From Desulfosporosinus sp. BRH_c37 (GTDB lineage Bacteria; Bacillota; Desulfitobacteriia; Desulfitobacteriales; Desulfitobacteriaceae), in contig LOEW01000226.1 of the NCBI GenBank assembly GCA_001516045.1, forward strand, positions 1 to 53,064: 53,064 bases of DNA. Direction: 5' to 3'. Made by a program: the position numbers and the translations under genes. Shown piece after piece: positions 33,954 to 43,041 of the stretch. How positions within the stretch are numbered: position 1 is the stretch's first letter; each line of letters starts with the position of its first letter. The notes under the pieces were generated by a model. That model was not told the origin of the DNA. It made no database searches and worked only from the letters and a program-made list of their open reading frames with translations.

Positions 33954-36608
33954 TTAACTGATTGACCCTTTATGTTTTATCGCAGCCTGGGCTGCTGCCA
34001 AACGCGCAATCGGTATGCGAAATGGGGAGCAGGAAACATAATCTAGGCCAACAATGTGGCAGAATTCCACCGAGTTAGGTTCCCCGCCGTGCTCACCACA
34101 GATCCCCAACCCGAGATTTGGATTTGCACTTCTGCCTAACTTTACTCCTATATCAACGAGCTTGCCAACTCCCTCGCGATCCAGTACGACAAAGGGATCT
34201 GTTTTCATGAGCTTCTTTTCCAGATAGATTGGCAGGAACTTGCCTTGGGCATCATCACGAGACAAGCCCATCGTCATTTGGGTGAGATCATTCGTCCCGA
34301 AGGAGAAAAAGTCTGCTACTTTTCCGATCTCATCCGCTAGGAGAGCCGCACGTGGTACCTCAATCATGGTTCCGACTTTATAGTGGATATGGACATCTTG
34401 TTCGTGCATAACTAAATCCGCAGTGTCATCCACTAGCTTACGCATCATCAGAAATTCTTCTTTCCCCATGATCAGTGGAATCATAACTTCTGGATGGATG
34501 TCATATCCTTCTTTTAACAAGCGTGCACTAGCTTGGAAAATAGCCCGAGCTTGCATGACCGTAATTTCAGGAAAGGATACACCAAGACGACAGCCTCGGT
34601 GGCCGAGCATCGGATTAAGCTCAGATAAGGCCCGCACTTTGCTAAGTACACCCTCTTTTTGACGTAAGGCAGAGGGATCGTTCTTATTAATTCTGAGTTT
34701 TGTGATCTCCACCACCAGCTCCTCCGAATGCGGAAGGAACTCGTGAAGAGGAGGGTCTAGAAGACGAATGGTTACAGGGAGTCCCTGCATAGCCTTTAAA
34801 ATGCCATAGAAGTCTTCTTCCTGCATCGGTAAAAGCTTCATCAAGGCATCTTCCCGTTCTTCGAGGCTTTGAGCAAGGATCATTTCTTGAACGATCGGAA
34901 TCCGTTCAGGGTCCATAAACATATGCTCGGTTCGAGTCAACCCAATCCCTACCGCTCCGAAATCCCGTGCGTTAGTCGCTTCTGTTGGGCTATCGGCATT
35001 AGCCATCACCCGGAGTCGAGAAATCTCATCTGCCCAGCCCAAGAACTCTTTAAAACCTTCACTCAATTCTGGATCTACCATAGAAACTTCTCCGTTGATA
35101 ACCCGCCCAGTTGAACCGTCGATGGAGATAATAGTACCTTGGAGATACTCAACCCCTTCAATAGCAACTAAACCTTTAGCATAGTCAATCTTTAAGGCAT
35201 CACACCCACAAACAGCTGGTTTACCCATATGACGGGAGACAACGGCTGCATGACTCGTCATACCGCCACGGCTCGTTAAGATCCCCTGGGCTGCCAGAAT
35301 ACCACGAATATCATCGGGGGTTGTTTCGGTACGAACCAGAATCACTTTCTCTCCAAGATTCCCTAATCGTTCTGCCTCTTCCGCGCTAAAAACAATTCTT
35401 CCTGATGCAGCGCCCGGTGATGCAGGAAGTCCTTTTGCAAGAATTTTATGCAGAGCATCTGTATCTATACGGCGATGTAATAGGTGGTCCAATTGATCCG
35501 GTTCGATCCTCATGACAGCTTCTTCTTTAGTAATTACGCCCTCATGGTAAAGCTCAACAGCCACACGGATTGCAGCTGAGGCTGTTCGTTTACCATTGCG
35601 AGTTTGGAGCATATATAGTTTTCCGCGCTCGATCGTAAACTCAATATCCTGCATATCGCGATAATGGGTCTCTAAGCGTTTGGAAATATCCACAAACTGC
35701 TTGTAGATCTCCGAATTTTCCTTGGCCAAAGTGGCAATTGGATTTGGAGTCCGAATACCGGCTACCACGTCTTCCCCTTGAGCATTCATCAGATATTCTC
35801 CATAAAGAGCACTTTCCCCCGTCGAAGGGTTACGAGTAAAGGCCACACCAGTTCCTGAGTCGGCACCCATATTTCCAAACACCATGGACTGAACGTTCAC
35901 AGCTGTGCCGATGTCATGCGGAATATTATTAATTCTCCGATAAAAATTCGCACGGTCATTGTTCCACGAACGAAATACTGCCAGAACTGCCAGCATTAGC
36001 TGGTCTCTGGGATCCATCGGAAATGGTTTGCCGGTTTTACGTTCAATCTTTTTCTTATACTCACTGACCATCCATTTGAGGCTTTCCGGAGAGAGCTCGG
36101 AGTCGTAGCTAACCCCTTGTTTTTCTTTTGCAATTTCTAAAATATGTTCAAAGACATAGTGTTCTATTTCTAAGACGACATCCCCGAACATTTGAATAAA
36201 GCGGCGGTAACAGTCCCAGGCAAAGCGCTCGTTTTGCGTGTTAGCTGCTAAGGCCATCACGGTATCATCATTTAATCCCAAGTTAAGAACTGTGTCCATC
36301 ATGCCTGGCATCGAGAACTTAGCCCCTGAGCGAACGGAAACAAGCAGTGGATTCAGTTTATCCCCAAAGCGTTTGTCAGTAGCCGTCTCTACCTCAGCTA
36401 AAGCCGGCCAGACTTCCTCCCAAATCCCCTCTGGGAAATTTTCGTTGTTGTTATAATATTCATTACACGCTTCAGTTGTAATGGTAAATCCCGGAGGCAC
36501 TGGCAAACCAATATTAGTCATTTCGCACAAATTGGCACCTTTTCCTCCCAATAAGTCGCGCATAGAAGCCTTTCCTTCTTGGAATAAATAAACATACTTT
36601 TTACTCAT
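33954..36608 (-). CDS. ppdK: Pyruvate, phosphate dikinase
   Basis: Interconverts pyruvate + ATP + Pi and PEP + AMP + PPi. 884 residues, full length. The N-terminal ATP-binding domain starts with LLGGKGANLCEM. The swivelling domain has the catalytic histidine in GGMTSHAAVVSR (around residue 455). The C-terminal TIM barrel has FGTNDLTQMT and the catalytic cysteine in GICGEHGG (around 830). It overlaps the end of ppsR by 8 nt, so kinase/phosphatase and target are co-expressed. In anaerobes it serves gluconeogenesis or pyrophosphate-linked glycolysis; direction here is not determinable. Confidence 0.97.
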   Translation of the reverse strand: MSKKYVYLFQEGKASMRDLLGGKGANLCEMTNIGLPVPPGFTITTEACNEYYNNNENFPEGIWEEVWPALAEVETATDKRFGDKLNPLLVSVRSGAKFSMPGMMDTVLNLGLNDDTVMALAANTQNERFAWDCYRRFIQMFGDVVLEIEHYVFEHILEIAKEKQGVSYDSELSPESLKWMVSEYKKKIERKTGKPFPMDPRDQLMLAVLAVFRSWNNDRANFYRRINNIPHDIGTAVNVQSMVFGNMGADSGTGVAFTRNPSTGESALYGEYLMNAQGEDVVAGIRTPNPIATLAKENSEIYKQFVDISKRLETHYRDMQDIEFTIERGKLYMLQTRNGKRTASAAIRVAVELYHEGVITKEEAVMRIEPDQLDHLLHRRIDTDALHKILAKGLPASPGAASGRIVFSAEEAERLGNLGEKVILVRTETTPDDIRGILAAQGILTSRGGMTSHAAVVSRHMGKPAVCGCDALKIDYAKGLVAIEGVEYLQGTIISIDGSTGRVINGEVSMVDPELSEGFKEFLGWADEISRLRVMANADSPTEATNARDFGAVGIGLTRTEHMFMDPERIPIVQEMILAQSLEEREDALMKLLPMQEEDFYGILKAMQGLPVTIRLLDPPLHEFLPHSEELVVEITKLRINKNDPSALRQKEGVLSKVRALSELNPMLGHRGCRLGVSFPEITVMQARAIFQASARLLKEGYDIHPEVMIPLIMGKEEFLMMRKLVDDTADLVMHEQDVHIHYKVGTMIEVPRAALLADEIGKVADFFSFGTNDLTQMTMGLSRDDAQGKFLPIYLEKKLMKTDPFVVLDREGVGKLVDIGVKLGRSANPNLGLGICGEHGGEPNSVEFCHIVGLDYVSCSPFRIPIARLAAAQAAIKHKGSIS

Positions 36609-37422
36609 TTCTATCCTCCTTAAATAATAATTCTAACACTATGCTTGCGGTCTCTTCAACCGCTTTGCCAGTAGCGTCAATGACTGGGCAACCGATACGT
36701 TTCATGACACTCCGCCCATACTCCAGCTCTTGCATAATGCGATCCAAGTTAGCATAATCCGAGCCAGCTTTTAGCCCTAAGGTTTTTAAGCGCTCTGTCC
36801 GAATTGTGTTGAGCAATTCAGGTCGTAATGTTAACCCGATTACTTTCCGAGGAGAAATATAAAACAGCTCTTCTGGGGGATCGACTTCTGGAACCAGCGG
36901 AATGTTCGCTGCTTTGAGTCCTTTATGGGCTAAATACATACTCAGTGGAGTTTTAGAGGTCCGTGAGACGCCAATCAGTACTACGTCGGCATATAGAACT
37001 CCGCGAGCATCTTTGCCATCGTCATATTTAACAGCAAATTCGACAGCCTCTACTTTACGAAAATACTGTTCATCCAAACGATGGATAATGTTTGGGATAT
37101 GTGTAGGTTCCAAGCCGGTTTGGCTAGCGAGGGCACCAATCAAAGGACCTAATATATCTACAGTTCTAAGCCCTTTCGCGGTAGCTTTTTTCTCCAAATA
37201 ATCCCGAAGCCCTTTAAGTACAAGGGTATAAACTAAGATAGCTTGTTCTGCAATGGCTTCTTCCATAATATCTTCCAGATGTAATTCATCTCGCACGTAA
37301 GGAACCCGACGAATCCGAGTCTTTACACCAAGAAATTGAGCCGCTGCCGCGCGGCTTACAAACTCAGCCGTCTCTCCAAGTGCATCTGAAATGACATAAA
37401 TCACTGTATTTTCGGTCGTCAC
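36601..37422 (-). CDS. PPDK regulatory protein (bifunctional kinase/pyrophosphorylase, YqfL family)
   Basis: DUF299-family enzyme that inactivates PPDK by ADP-dependent phosphorylation of a threonine next to the catalytic histidine, and reactivates it with phosphate. The ADP-binding P-loop-like motif GVSRTSKTPLSMYLA lies around residue 150. The N-terminus has VIYVISDALGETAE. The target threonine is present in the ppdK product (GGMTSH). I prefer the GTG at 37422, because AGAGGTGA is 8 nt upstream; a GTG at 37434 is also in frame. It is followed directly by ppdK and preceded by the CcpN-like regulator, as in Bacillus. Confidence 0.93.
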   Translation of the reverse strand: MTTENTVIYVISDALGETAEFVSRAAAAQFLGVKTRIRRVPYVRDELHLEDIMEEAIAEQAILVYTLVLKGLRDYLEKKATAKGLRTVDILGPLIGALASQTGLEPTHIPNIIHRLDEQYFRKVEAVEFAVKYDDGKDARGVLYADVVLIGVSRTSKTPLSMYLAHKGLKAANIPLVPEVDPPEELFYISPRKVIGLTLRPELLNTIRTERLKTLGLKAGSDYANLDRIMQELEYGRSVMKRIGCPVIDATGKAVEETASIVLELLFKEDRNE

Positions 37423-37454
37423 GCGTTCACTCACCTCTCAAATTTATTCCAAGT

Positions 37455-37640
37455 CCAACTTGACTTCCGGTCTCAGACTCCCTGCTTCTGCCCTTGGACG
37501 TCTGTTTCCGGTTTCTTGCTACCCACATCAAGATTCAGCTCTCCGACACCGATCTCAGGCCTCTCATCTTTGGATACACTTCCGACTACCCTCTTCTAGC
37601 TTCCGCTCTCCGACTCTGATCTCGTGCATCGTGCATCGAG
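37455..37640. repeat. CT-rich degenerate repeat spacer
   Basis: The spacer between ppsR and the ccpN-like gene is made of short reiterations such as CTTCCGGTCTCAGACTCC, TCTCCGACACCGATCTCAGG, CTTCCGCTCTCCGACTCTGA. A similar block forms the extra helix of the RNase P RNA (8443-8521). No gene is credible here. Confidence 0.6.
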
Positions 37641-38282
37641 TTATAGCCTGGCTTCCGCAATTTCCACAAAGAGCTTTGTGATATTCGTCTTAGTAAACCG
37701 ACCCACGACCTCATAGCATTCATACCCGTTCTCGTCCACATACCCTTCCACCACTGGTAAACTGTCAACCTGATGTTGGACTAGCTTTTTGGCCGCACTA
37801 AAGACCGGCTCATCCGGGGTCGTCATATAGATGTTAGGCATGCGCGTCATAATAACACCGACGGGAACCTGTTGAAGGTCGCTTTTCCCTAAAGAAGCTT
37901 TCATAATATCTTTGCGTGAGATCATTCCTAAAAGAAGGCGATCTACTCCGACAACTGTCAGACTCCCTACGTTTTGCGTAAACATCGCAACCGTCGCTTC
38001 ATAAATACTCGCACTTTCTAGTACGGTAACCGGCATTGATTTATACGAGCAAACGCGGAGCTGAAGCAAGCGTTCCATTATCGGGGAAGGTCCTGTATTC
38101 TCACGATAAGAATACCCGACGCGTGGCCTGGCCTCTAGGACCCCAGACATCGTCAAAATGGTTAAATCCGGGCGGAGAGTGGCCCGCGTCAAATCCAGCT
38201 TGGCCGCAATCTTTTCACCTGTGATGGAACCCGAGGCTTTCACGATCTCCACAATTCGCTGTTGACGATCCGTCCATTCCAA
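37641..38282 (-). CDS. CcpN/YqzB-like HTH and CBS-domain transcriptional repressor
   Basis: 213 residues. The N-terminal winged helix (about 1-60, SGSITGEKIAAKLDLTRATL) is followed by two CBS domains (about 80-210; NVGSLTVVGVDRLLLGMISRKDIM and VDSLPVVEG). In Bacillus, CcpN represses gluconeogenic genes and its CBS domains sense ATP/ADP; YqzB is the same family. Located just upstream of ppsR-ppdK, so PEP synthesis is the likely target. It follows glyS on the same strand, a conserved order. Confidence 0.9.
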   Translation of the reverse strand: MEWTDRQQRIVEIVKASGSITGEKIAAKLDLTRATLRPDLTILTMSGVLEARPRVGYSYRENTGPSPIMERLLQLRVCSYKSMPVTVLESASIYEATVAMFTQNVGSLTVVGVDRLLLGMISRKDIMKASLGKSDLQQVPVGVIMTRMPNIYMTTPDEPVFSAAKKLVQHQVDSLPVVEGYVDENGYECYEVVGRFTKTNITKLFVEIAEARL

Positions 38283-38625
38283 CCCTTTTCACCTCTTAAA
38301 ATGTTTCTCCGCATCCTAATGTGACATACTAATTAAATTTTACAAGCTCGATTATATCATAATGTATGATTCCCTTACTAGATAGTGAGCATATTTTTTT
38401 TAATATTCGTTGTTGGTAAACTCATCCATCTAAACCTGCCCAAAAAAGAACACTTCGTGGTGGAGTAGAACCCTACCCCCTAACGAAGCGGAAAAGTGGA
38501 ATCTCGCCTTATAGAAGTGGGAATTTTAGAATTTGTTAAAAAGGTCTAAAGACCCGAGTTAGCGGTATCCGGGTTGTGGTTCGAGGTACGTGCAACGACC
38601 TCGAACTTCGAACTCCGAACTTTGC
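38283..38625. other. Gap between glyS and the CcpN-like gene
   Basis: No gene. It contains a hairpin-rich part: CTTCGT / ACGAAG enclosing GTAG / CTAC (about 38452-38479), GGTCTAAAGACC (about 38546), and GTTCGAGGT / ACCTCGAAC (38579-38606). TTCGA-type reiterations run up to the glyS stop. None could be assigned to a known RNA. Confidence 0.5.
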
Positions 38626-40701
38626 TTATGCCAAAACGCTTAAATCTCCCAAACATCCTAGCATCTCTACACATTGACTGAGTAAAGCCAGCCTGGCTAC
38701 TCTCAAATCTGTATCCTCTACCATAATCATTACTGCTAGGAAAAGTTCTTCAATCAGTGGAACAAGCTCTCCAGCTAACTTATAACCCTCCGCGAAGTCA
38801 CCTATCGCTATCATCTGATCAAAACTCTTTCTCCGTAAGGATATCCCGTTAGCAAGAGCAATTTCCGTAGCATCTACCAACAAGGACGAATTTAAAGCTT
38901 GAGGTGGCTCTTTTTTAGTCAAATTTAAACAACGGGTATAAGCTTGGGCATAGAGAATAAAGGGCTCTTCCTCCCGTTTCTCTGAAAGTACCCGGGCTCT
39001 GCCCACGGCTCGAGTAAATCGATCACTTCCCTGAGCGAGTGCCGCCACGACAGTATCATAGCGCAGTCCTTGTTCTTGAAGTACAAAACGTAGCCTTTGT
39101 TGAAAGAAATCCTGTAAAAGAGACAATATGTCTTCGATAGGCAAAGGGGAAGTCCCCTGCACCTTGAAAGTTCGGTAAGACTCCTGCAAGAGTTCGGTTA
39201 AGGAAAGGTTCCAATTGGAGTCTAAGAGGATAGCAACGATCCCTTGTGCTTGGCGTCTTAGAGCATAAGGGTCCTGGGACCCTGTTGGCTGAATCCCAAT
39301 ACTAAATGCCCCGACGATAGCATCCAGTTTATCCGCAAGACTAACCACACGCCCTGGATCAGACACTGGTAAGGCATCTCCTGCAAAGCGAGGTTGATAG
39401 TGTTCAAGAATCCCTTGACAGACCTCTGGTTTCTCTCCGCTGGCACCTGCGTATTCCGACCCCATGATCCCTTGCAATTCCGGAAAATCGCTGACCATCA
39501 GAGTAACAAGATCAGCTTTTGCCAAGCGAGCAGTTCGATCAATCACTTCGTGTTGGGCTTCCCCGAATTCTAGCTTATCCGCCATGAACCGAGACAGACC
39601 ACGTAAACGCTCTACTCTTTGTTCGACCGTACCTAATTTTTCGTGATATACGATTTTCCCTAACTTGGACACCAACTCTGCCAAGGGAACCTTTTGATCT
39701 TCCCTATAATAGAAGGACGCGTCTTCCAAACGAGCTTTTAAAACTTTTTCGTTTCCGGCCTTCACAGTGTCTATTGCAAAAGCATCTCCGTTACGCACAG
39801 TAATAAAATAGGGCAAAAGTTTTCCGTTTACGGACCGAACTGGAAAATACCGTTGATGCTCTCGCATCGGAGTTGTGATCACTGCCTCTGGCAAGTTCAT
39901 ATACATGGAGGCCACTTCACCCAATAAAGCGGTCGGATATTCAACTAGGTGAATTACTTCGCCCAGAAGTTCATCATCTTCAGGCACTTCGCCGCCGACT
40001 CTTTCCGCAAGGACTTTGATTTGTGCTTGGACCACAAGCTTTCGTTCATCGGGATCAACAATGACAAAAGCCCCACGTAAAGCTTCTCGATAGTCAGACG
40101 GTTGCCCGAGCAAAACAACTTCTGTAGTCAGAGTACGGTGCCCGCGGGAGGCGCGTCCAGACACTAACCCGACGAACTCAAACGGCACAACCTCAGTTCC
40201 ATAAAGCGCGACAATCCAACGTATAGGTCGAGCGAAATGGAAATCGAGATCTCCCCAACGCATGGGCTTGGGAAAATGCAGAGCATTAATCAAATCCCTC
40301 GCTAACTGAGGCAGAAGTGTCTTAGTCTCAAGCCCAGTTTCTGTTTTACGAGCAAACACATACGGTACTCCGTTGAGTTCTTGAACAAAAAGGCCTTCTA
40401 CTGACACCCCCTGCCCTCTTGCGAAGCCCTGGGCCGCTTTTGTTGGGACCCCATTCGCACCATAAGCAGCTTTCACAGCAGGACCCTTAACTTCCATCGA
40501 TAAATCCGCTTGCTTTTCCTCAAGACCCGTAACAATAAGTGCGAGACGACGAGGAGTTGCGTAGATTTTCAGTTCCGTAAATGATAAGCGCAATTCAGCA
40601 AATCGTTTGCGCGCTTGTTCCTCCAGTTGGGTCATTGCTCCTGGGGAGAATTTAGCTGGGATTTCTTCCGTTCCTATTTCAAGCAAAAAATCGGTCGCCA
40701 T
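38626..40701 (-). CDS. glyS: Glycyl-tRNA synthetase beta subunit
   Basis: Large subunit of the bacterial alpha2beta2 glycyl-tRNA synthetase; binds tRNA and supports aminoacylation. 691 residues, normal. Family signatures include FLLEIGTEEIPAKF at the start, VITTPMREHQRYFPV in the middle, and the C-terminal anticodon-binding helical region with DPYALRRQAQGI. AAAGGGG before the ATG. It starts 1 nt after the glyQ stop, so translation is coupled. Confidence 0.97.
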   Translation of the reverse strand: MATDFLLEIGTEEIPAKFSPGAMTQLEEQARKRFAELRLSFTELKIYATPRRLALIVTGLEEKQADLSMEVKGPAVKAAYGANGVPTKAAQGFARGQGVSVEGLFVQELNGVPYVFARKTETGLETKTLLPQLARDLINALHFPKPMRWGDLDFHFARPIRWIVALYGTEVVPFEFVGLVSGRASRGHRTLTTEVVLLGQPSDYREALRGAFVIVDPDERKLVVQAQIKVLAERVGGEVPEDDELLGEVIHLVEYPTALLGEVASMYMNLPEAVITTPMREHQRYFPVRSVNGKLLPYFITVRNGDAFAIDTVKAGNEKVLKARLEDASFYYREDQKVPLAELVSKLGKIVYHEKLGTVEQRVERLRGLSRFMADKLEFGEAQHEVIDRTARLAKADLVTLMVSDFPELQGIMGSEYAGASGEKPEVCQGILEHYQPRFAGDALPVSDPGRVVSLADKLDAIVGAFSIGIQPTGSQDPYALRRQAQGIVAILLDSNWNLSLTELLQESYRTFKVQGTSPLPIEDILSLLQDFFQQRLRFVLQEQGLRYDTVVAALAQGSDRFTRAVGRARVLSEKREEEPFILYAQAYTRCLNLTKKEPPQALNSSLLVDATEIALANGISLRRKSFDQMIAIGDFAEGYKLAGELVPLIEELFLAVMIMVEDTDLRVARLALLSQCVEMLGCLGDLSVLA

Positions 40702-40702
40702 C

Positions 40703-41593
40703 TTACTTAACCCCTTTCCCTAAATTATTCTTTAACAAGGGGAATCCCAGTCTCTCCCGCTGCTCAACATAAGCCTGAGCACACAAACGAGCGAGCGCAC
40801 GCACCCTTGCAATGTAACCTGTTCGTTCCGTGACACTGATTGCCCCACGGGCATCAAGAAGGTTGAACGTATGCGAGCACTTCAACACATAGTCATAAGC
40901 AGGAAGCACCAGACCTTTTTCCACGACCCGCTTCGCCTCACGCTCATACATCTCAAACCAGATCTGCAATGCCTCTATATCCGCTACTTCAAAGTTGTAA
41001 TGTGAGTAATCTATTTCGTTTTGAAGATAGATATCGCCATATGTGACATCTCCGACCCATTCGATATCATATACACTATCTTTATTTTGGATATACGTAG
41101 TCAGACGTTCCAGTCCATAGGTAATCTCAGCACAAACTGGTTTGCAGTCAATACCCCCGCACTGTTGAAAATACGTAAACTGGCTCACTTCCATGCCATC
41201 TAACCAGACTTCCCAGCCTAATCCCCAGGCACCTAAAGTTGGAGACTCCCAGTTATCTTCTACAAAACGGATATCATGCTCTTTGGGGTTAATCCCCAAG
41301 CTCTCCAAGCTCTCCAAATAAAGTTCCTGAACATTGTCCGGCGAAGGCTTAAGAATGACTTGATATTGGAAATAATGCTGTAACCGATTGGGGTTTTCTC
41401 CATACCGTCCATCGGTAGGCCGGCGAGAGGGCTCAACATAGGCTACTTTCCATGGCTCCGGTCCAAGGGCACGCAGGAATGTCGCAGGGTTCATTGTTCC
41501 GGCCCCTTTTTCCACATCATAAGGTTGGGCAATAATACACCCTTGTTCTCCCCAAAACTTGTTAAGGGTAAGGACTATGTCTTGGAACTTCAT
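40703..41593 (-). CDS. glyQ: Glycyl-tRNA synthetase alpha subunit
   Basis: Catalytic small subunit, 296 residues. The class II core is recognisable by [40 protein letters not shown] sequence at residues 10-50, and [12 protein letters not shown] and ITYGLERL later. The start is ATG 41593, with AGGAGG 9 nt upstream; the frame runs 48 nt further up without a site. Preceded by a glycine T-box and followed by glyS. In Bacillus recO is immediately upstream; here about 9.4 kb of accessory genes separates them. Confidence 0.97.
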   Translation of the reverse strand: MKFQDIVLTLNKFWGEQGCIIAQPYDVEKGAGTMNPATFLRALGPEPWKVAYVEPSRRPTDGRYGENPNRLQHYFQYQVILKPSPDNVQELYLESLESLGINPKEHDIRFVEDNWESPTLGAWGLGWEVWLDGMEVSQFTYFQQCGGIDCKPVCAEITYGLERLTTYIQNKDSVYDIEWVGDVTYGDIYLQNEIDYSHYNFEVADIEALQIWFEMYEREAKRVVEKGLVLPAYDYVLKCSHTFNLLDARGAISVTERTGYIARVRALARLCAQAYVEQRERLGFPLLKNNLGKGVK

Positions 41594-41699
41594 TTCAGCA
41601 AACCTCCTAAGTTTTATTCTTCGCAATTGTCTTTTGGGCATGATGGGATATGTGCCTTACAGAATATCTTTAATTAAATTATTTTGACAAAATAACAAA

Positions 41700-41900
41700 T
41701 AAAAAAGCGCTCACCTCCGTAGCATTTAAGCTACAGGGACGAGAGCTTGTTCCCGCGGTTCCACCCTGTTTGACCCCTTAGGGTCCCCTTCGTTACATAT
41801 GCTCAGAGCTTCCCCACCCGTTTCTCCCATTCGGCTTCCACCCGCCCGAACTCGCTAAAAGAGAGGATTCACGGACTTCTTTCCCATCATTGCATTTATT
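41700..41900 (-). promoter_or_regulatory. T-box leader of glyQS
   Basis: The minus strand carries the T-box motif CAGGGTGGAACCGCGGGAAC (41768-41749). The terminator GCTCTCGTCCCTGTAGC / GCTACGGAGGTGAGCGC (41746-41707) ends in six T's. Stem I is short, as usual for glycine T-boxes; the specifier was not assigned. 5' limit approximate. Confidence 0.9.
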
Positions 41901-42028
41901 TATCAGTGTCTTTCCGCGTTCGTACAAAGTAAGCTTCAATAAAATTACACTGATAGGATGAGTATCGCCGAAGCGGTGTTCCCTAAAGGAATACCAACCT
42001 GCGTAGGATGTGCGAACGTGTCAATAAA

Positions 42029-42055
42029 CTTCCTCCTAATTATATGCGGAGGAAG
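42029..42055 (-). terminator. Terminator of the STAS/kinase operon
   Basis: CTTCCTCC / GGAGGAAG, 8-bp stem with 11-nt loop, then TTTATT on the minus strand, about 70 nt past the STAS gene stop. Confidence 0.65.
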
Positions 42056-42125
42056 AAGGCATGTCAAACAATTTCCTTAATTTTCCTTATCAGAATAAAA
42101 TTAAATGAATTGTTCTCAATAGTGA

Positions 42126-42476
42126 TCAGCGGATTAAACCTGCCGCTGCCAAGGCTGTGCCTTCGTTTGGGTAGATGTATAAGTAATTGGTCAGTCCGAC
42201 CATATTAAATATCTTCTCGTAATGACTATTCAGACCGTGTGCGAGGACCGCTATAGGCTTTTCTCTGGCTAGGCGGACCACACGAATAAGTAACGCGATT
42301 CCGGCGCTGTTGATGTATTCAACTTTTGAGAAATTAAGAACCACTGCTTTTATCTCTTGGCTTGGGGGGAGAATTTGATCCGGCGGCACCTCGTCAGACT
42401 TGGTAATCTCCCCTGACAATTCAATTATCTTGACCCATTCCTCTTCGCGCGAAATAATTTGCAAGCCTTTAGCCAT
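42126..42476 (-). CDS. STAS-domain anti-sigma factor antagonist
   Basis: 116-residue STAS protein of the SpoIIAA/RsbV type. The phosphorylatable serine is in VEYINSAGIALLI (Ser57). When dephosphorylated, such proteins bind the anti-sigma kinase and release its sigma factor or other target. Its start overlaps the end of the kinase gene by 8 nt. The PP2C phosphatase of this module is the likely activator. No sigma factor gene is near, so the final target is not visible. Confidence 0.88.
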   Translation of the reverse strand: MAKGLQIISREEEWVKIIELSGEITKSDEVPPDQILPPSQEIKAVVLNFSKVEYINSAGIALLIRVVRLAREKPIAVLAHGLNSHYEKIFNMVGLTNYLYIYPNEGTALAAAGLIR

Positions 42477-42930
42477 TTGTATGTGTCACCTTTCCTTCTA
42501 ACATCACCACTAACCTGACGCTAGTTCCCCCGCTCGCTGACGGTACCACTTCCACTTGGTCTACCAACTGTTCCATTAGGAACCAGCCCCACCCCCAAGT
42601 GGAGAAATTCCCTTCAATTTTTTCTTCTAAATTTGGCACCCCTTCAGGAGGATGAAAACCTTTGCCTTGGTCACTGACTACGACTAATAGCTTGTCCGTA
42701 GAAAGATTAAAGGTGACAACCACTTGCTGCTGTTTGTTCATCTGGTTGCCGTGTTCCATGGCGTTTAGAGTAGCCTCTGATAGCGCCGTGGAGAGGTCCT
42801 CTCGTCGTGCTAAAGGCATCCCCATCTCTTTTGCAATTACCTCGGCCGCCGCCATAGCAACTTTTTCATACCCCGTTCGGCTGGGGATTCGTATTTCAAT
42901 TTGGTCTTCCTGACCAACGGATTCGTTCAT
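42469..42930 (-). CDS. Anti-sigma regulatory serine kinase (RsbW/SpoIIAB-like HATPase)
   Basis: 153 residues of the GHKL ATPase fold. The N-box is ALSEATLNAMEHGN, the G1 box VVSDQGKGF, and the ATP-lid/G2 part STWGWGWFLMEQLVD. The lid uses Trp where RsbW proteins usually have Arg/Leu (RGRGLFL type). Likely phosphorylates the adjacent STAS protein and holds a partner protein. Spaced 111 nt from the MalT-BTAD gene upstream, so possibly in the same unit. Confidence 0.9.
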   Translation of the reverse strand: MNESVGQEDQIEIRIPSRTGYEKVAMAAAEVIAKEMGMPLARREDLSTALSEATLNAMEHGNQMNKQQQVVVTFNLSTDKLLVVVSDQGKGFHPPEGVPNLEEKIEGNFSTWGWGWFLMEQLVDQVEVVPSASGGTSVRLVVMLEGKVTHTNG

Positions 42931-43041
42931 TTTTACACCTCTTTGCCTGACAAAATACTAGCCGCATTCACTTGCCCTTTCCGATTAAATCCCTGCGATC
43001 TAGTTTGATATTTAATAATAACAAACTGCTGTACATAAAGT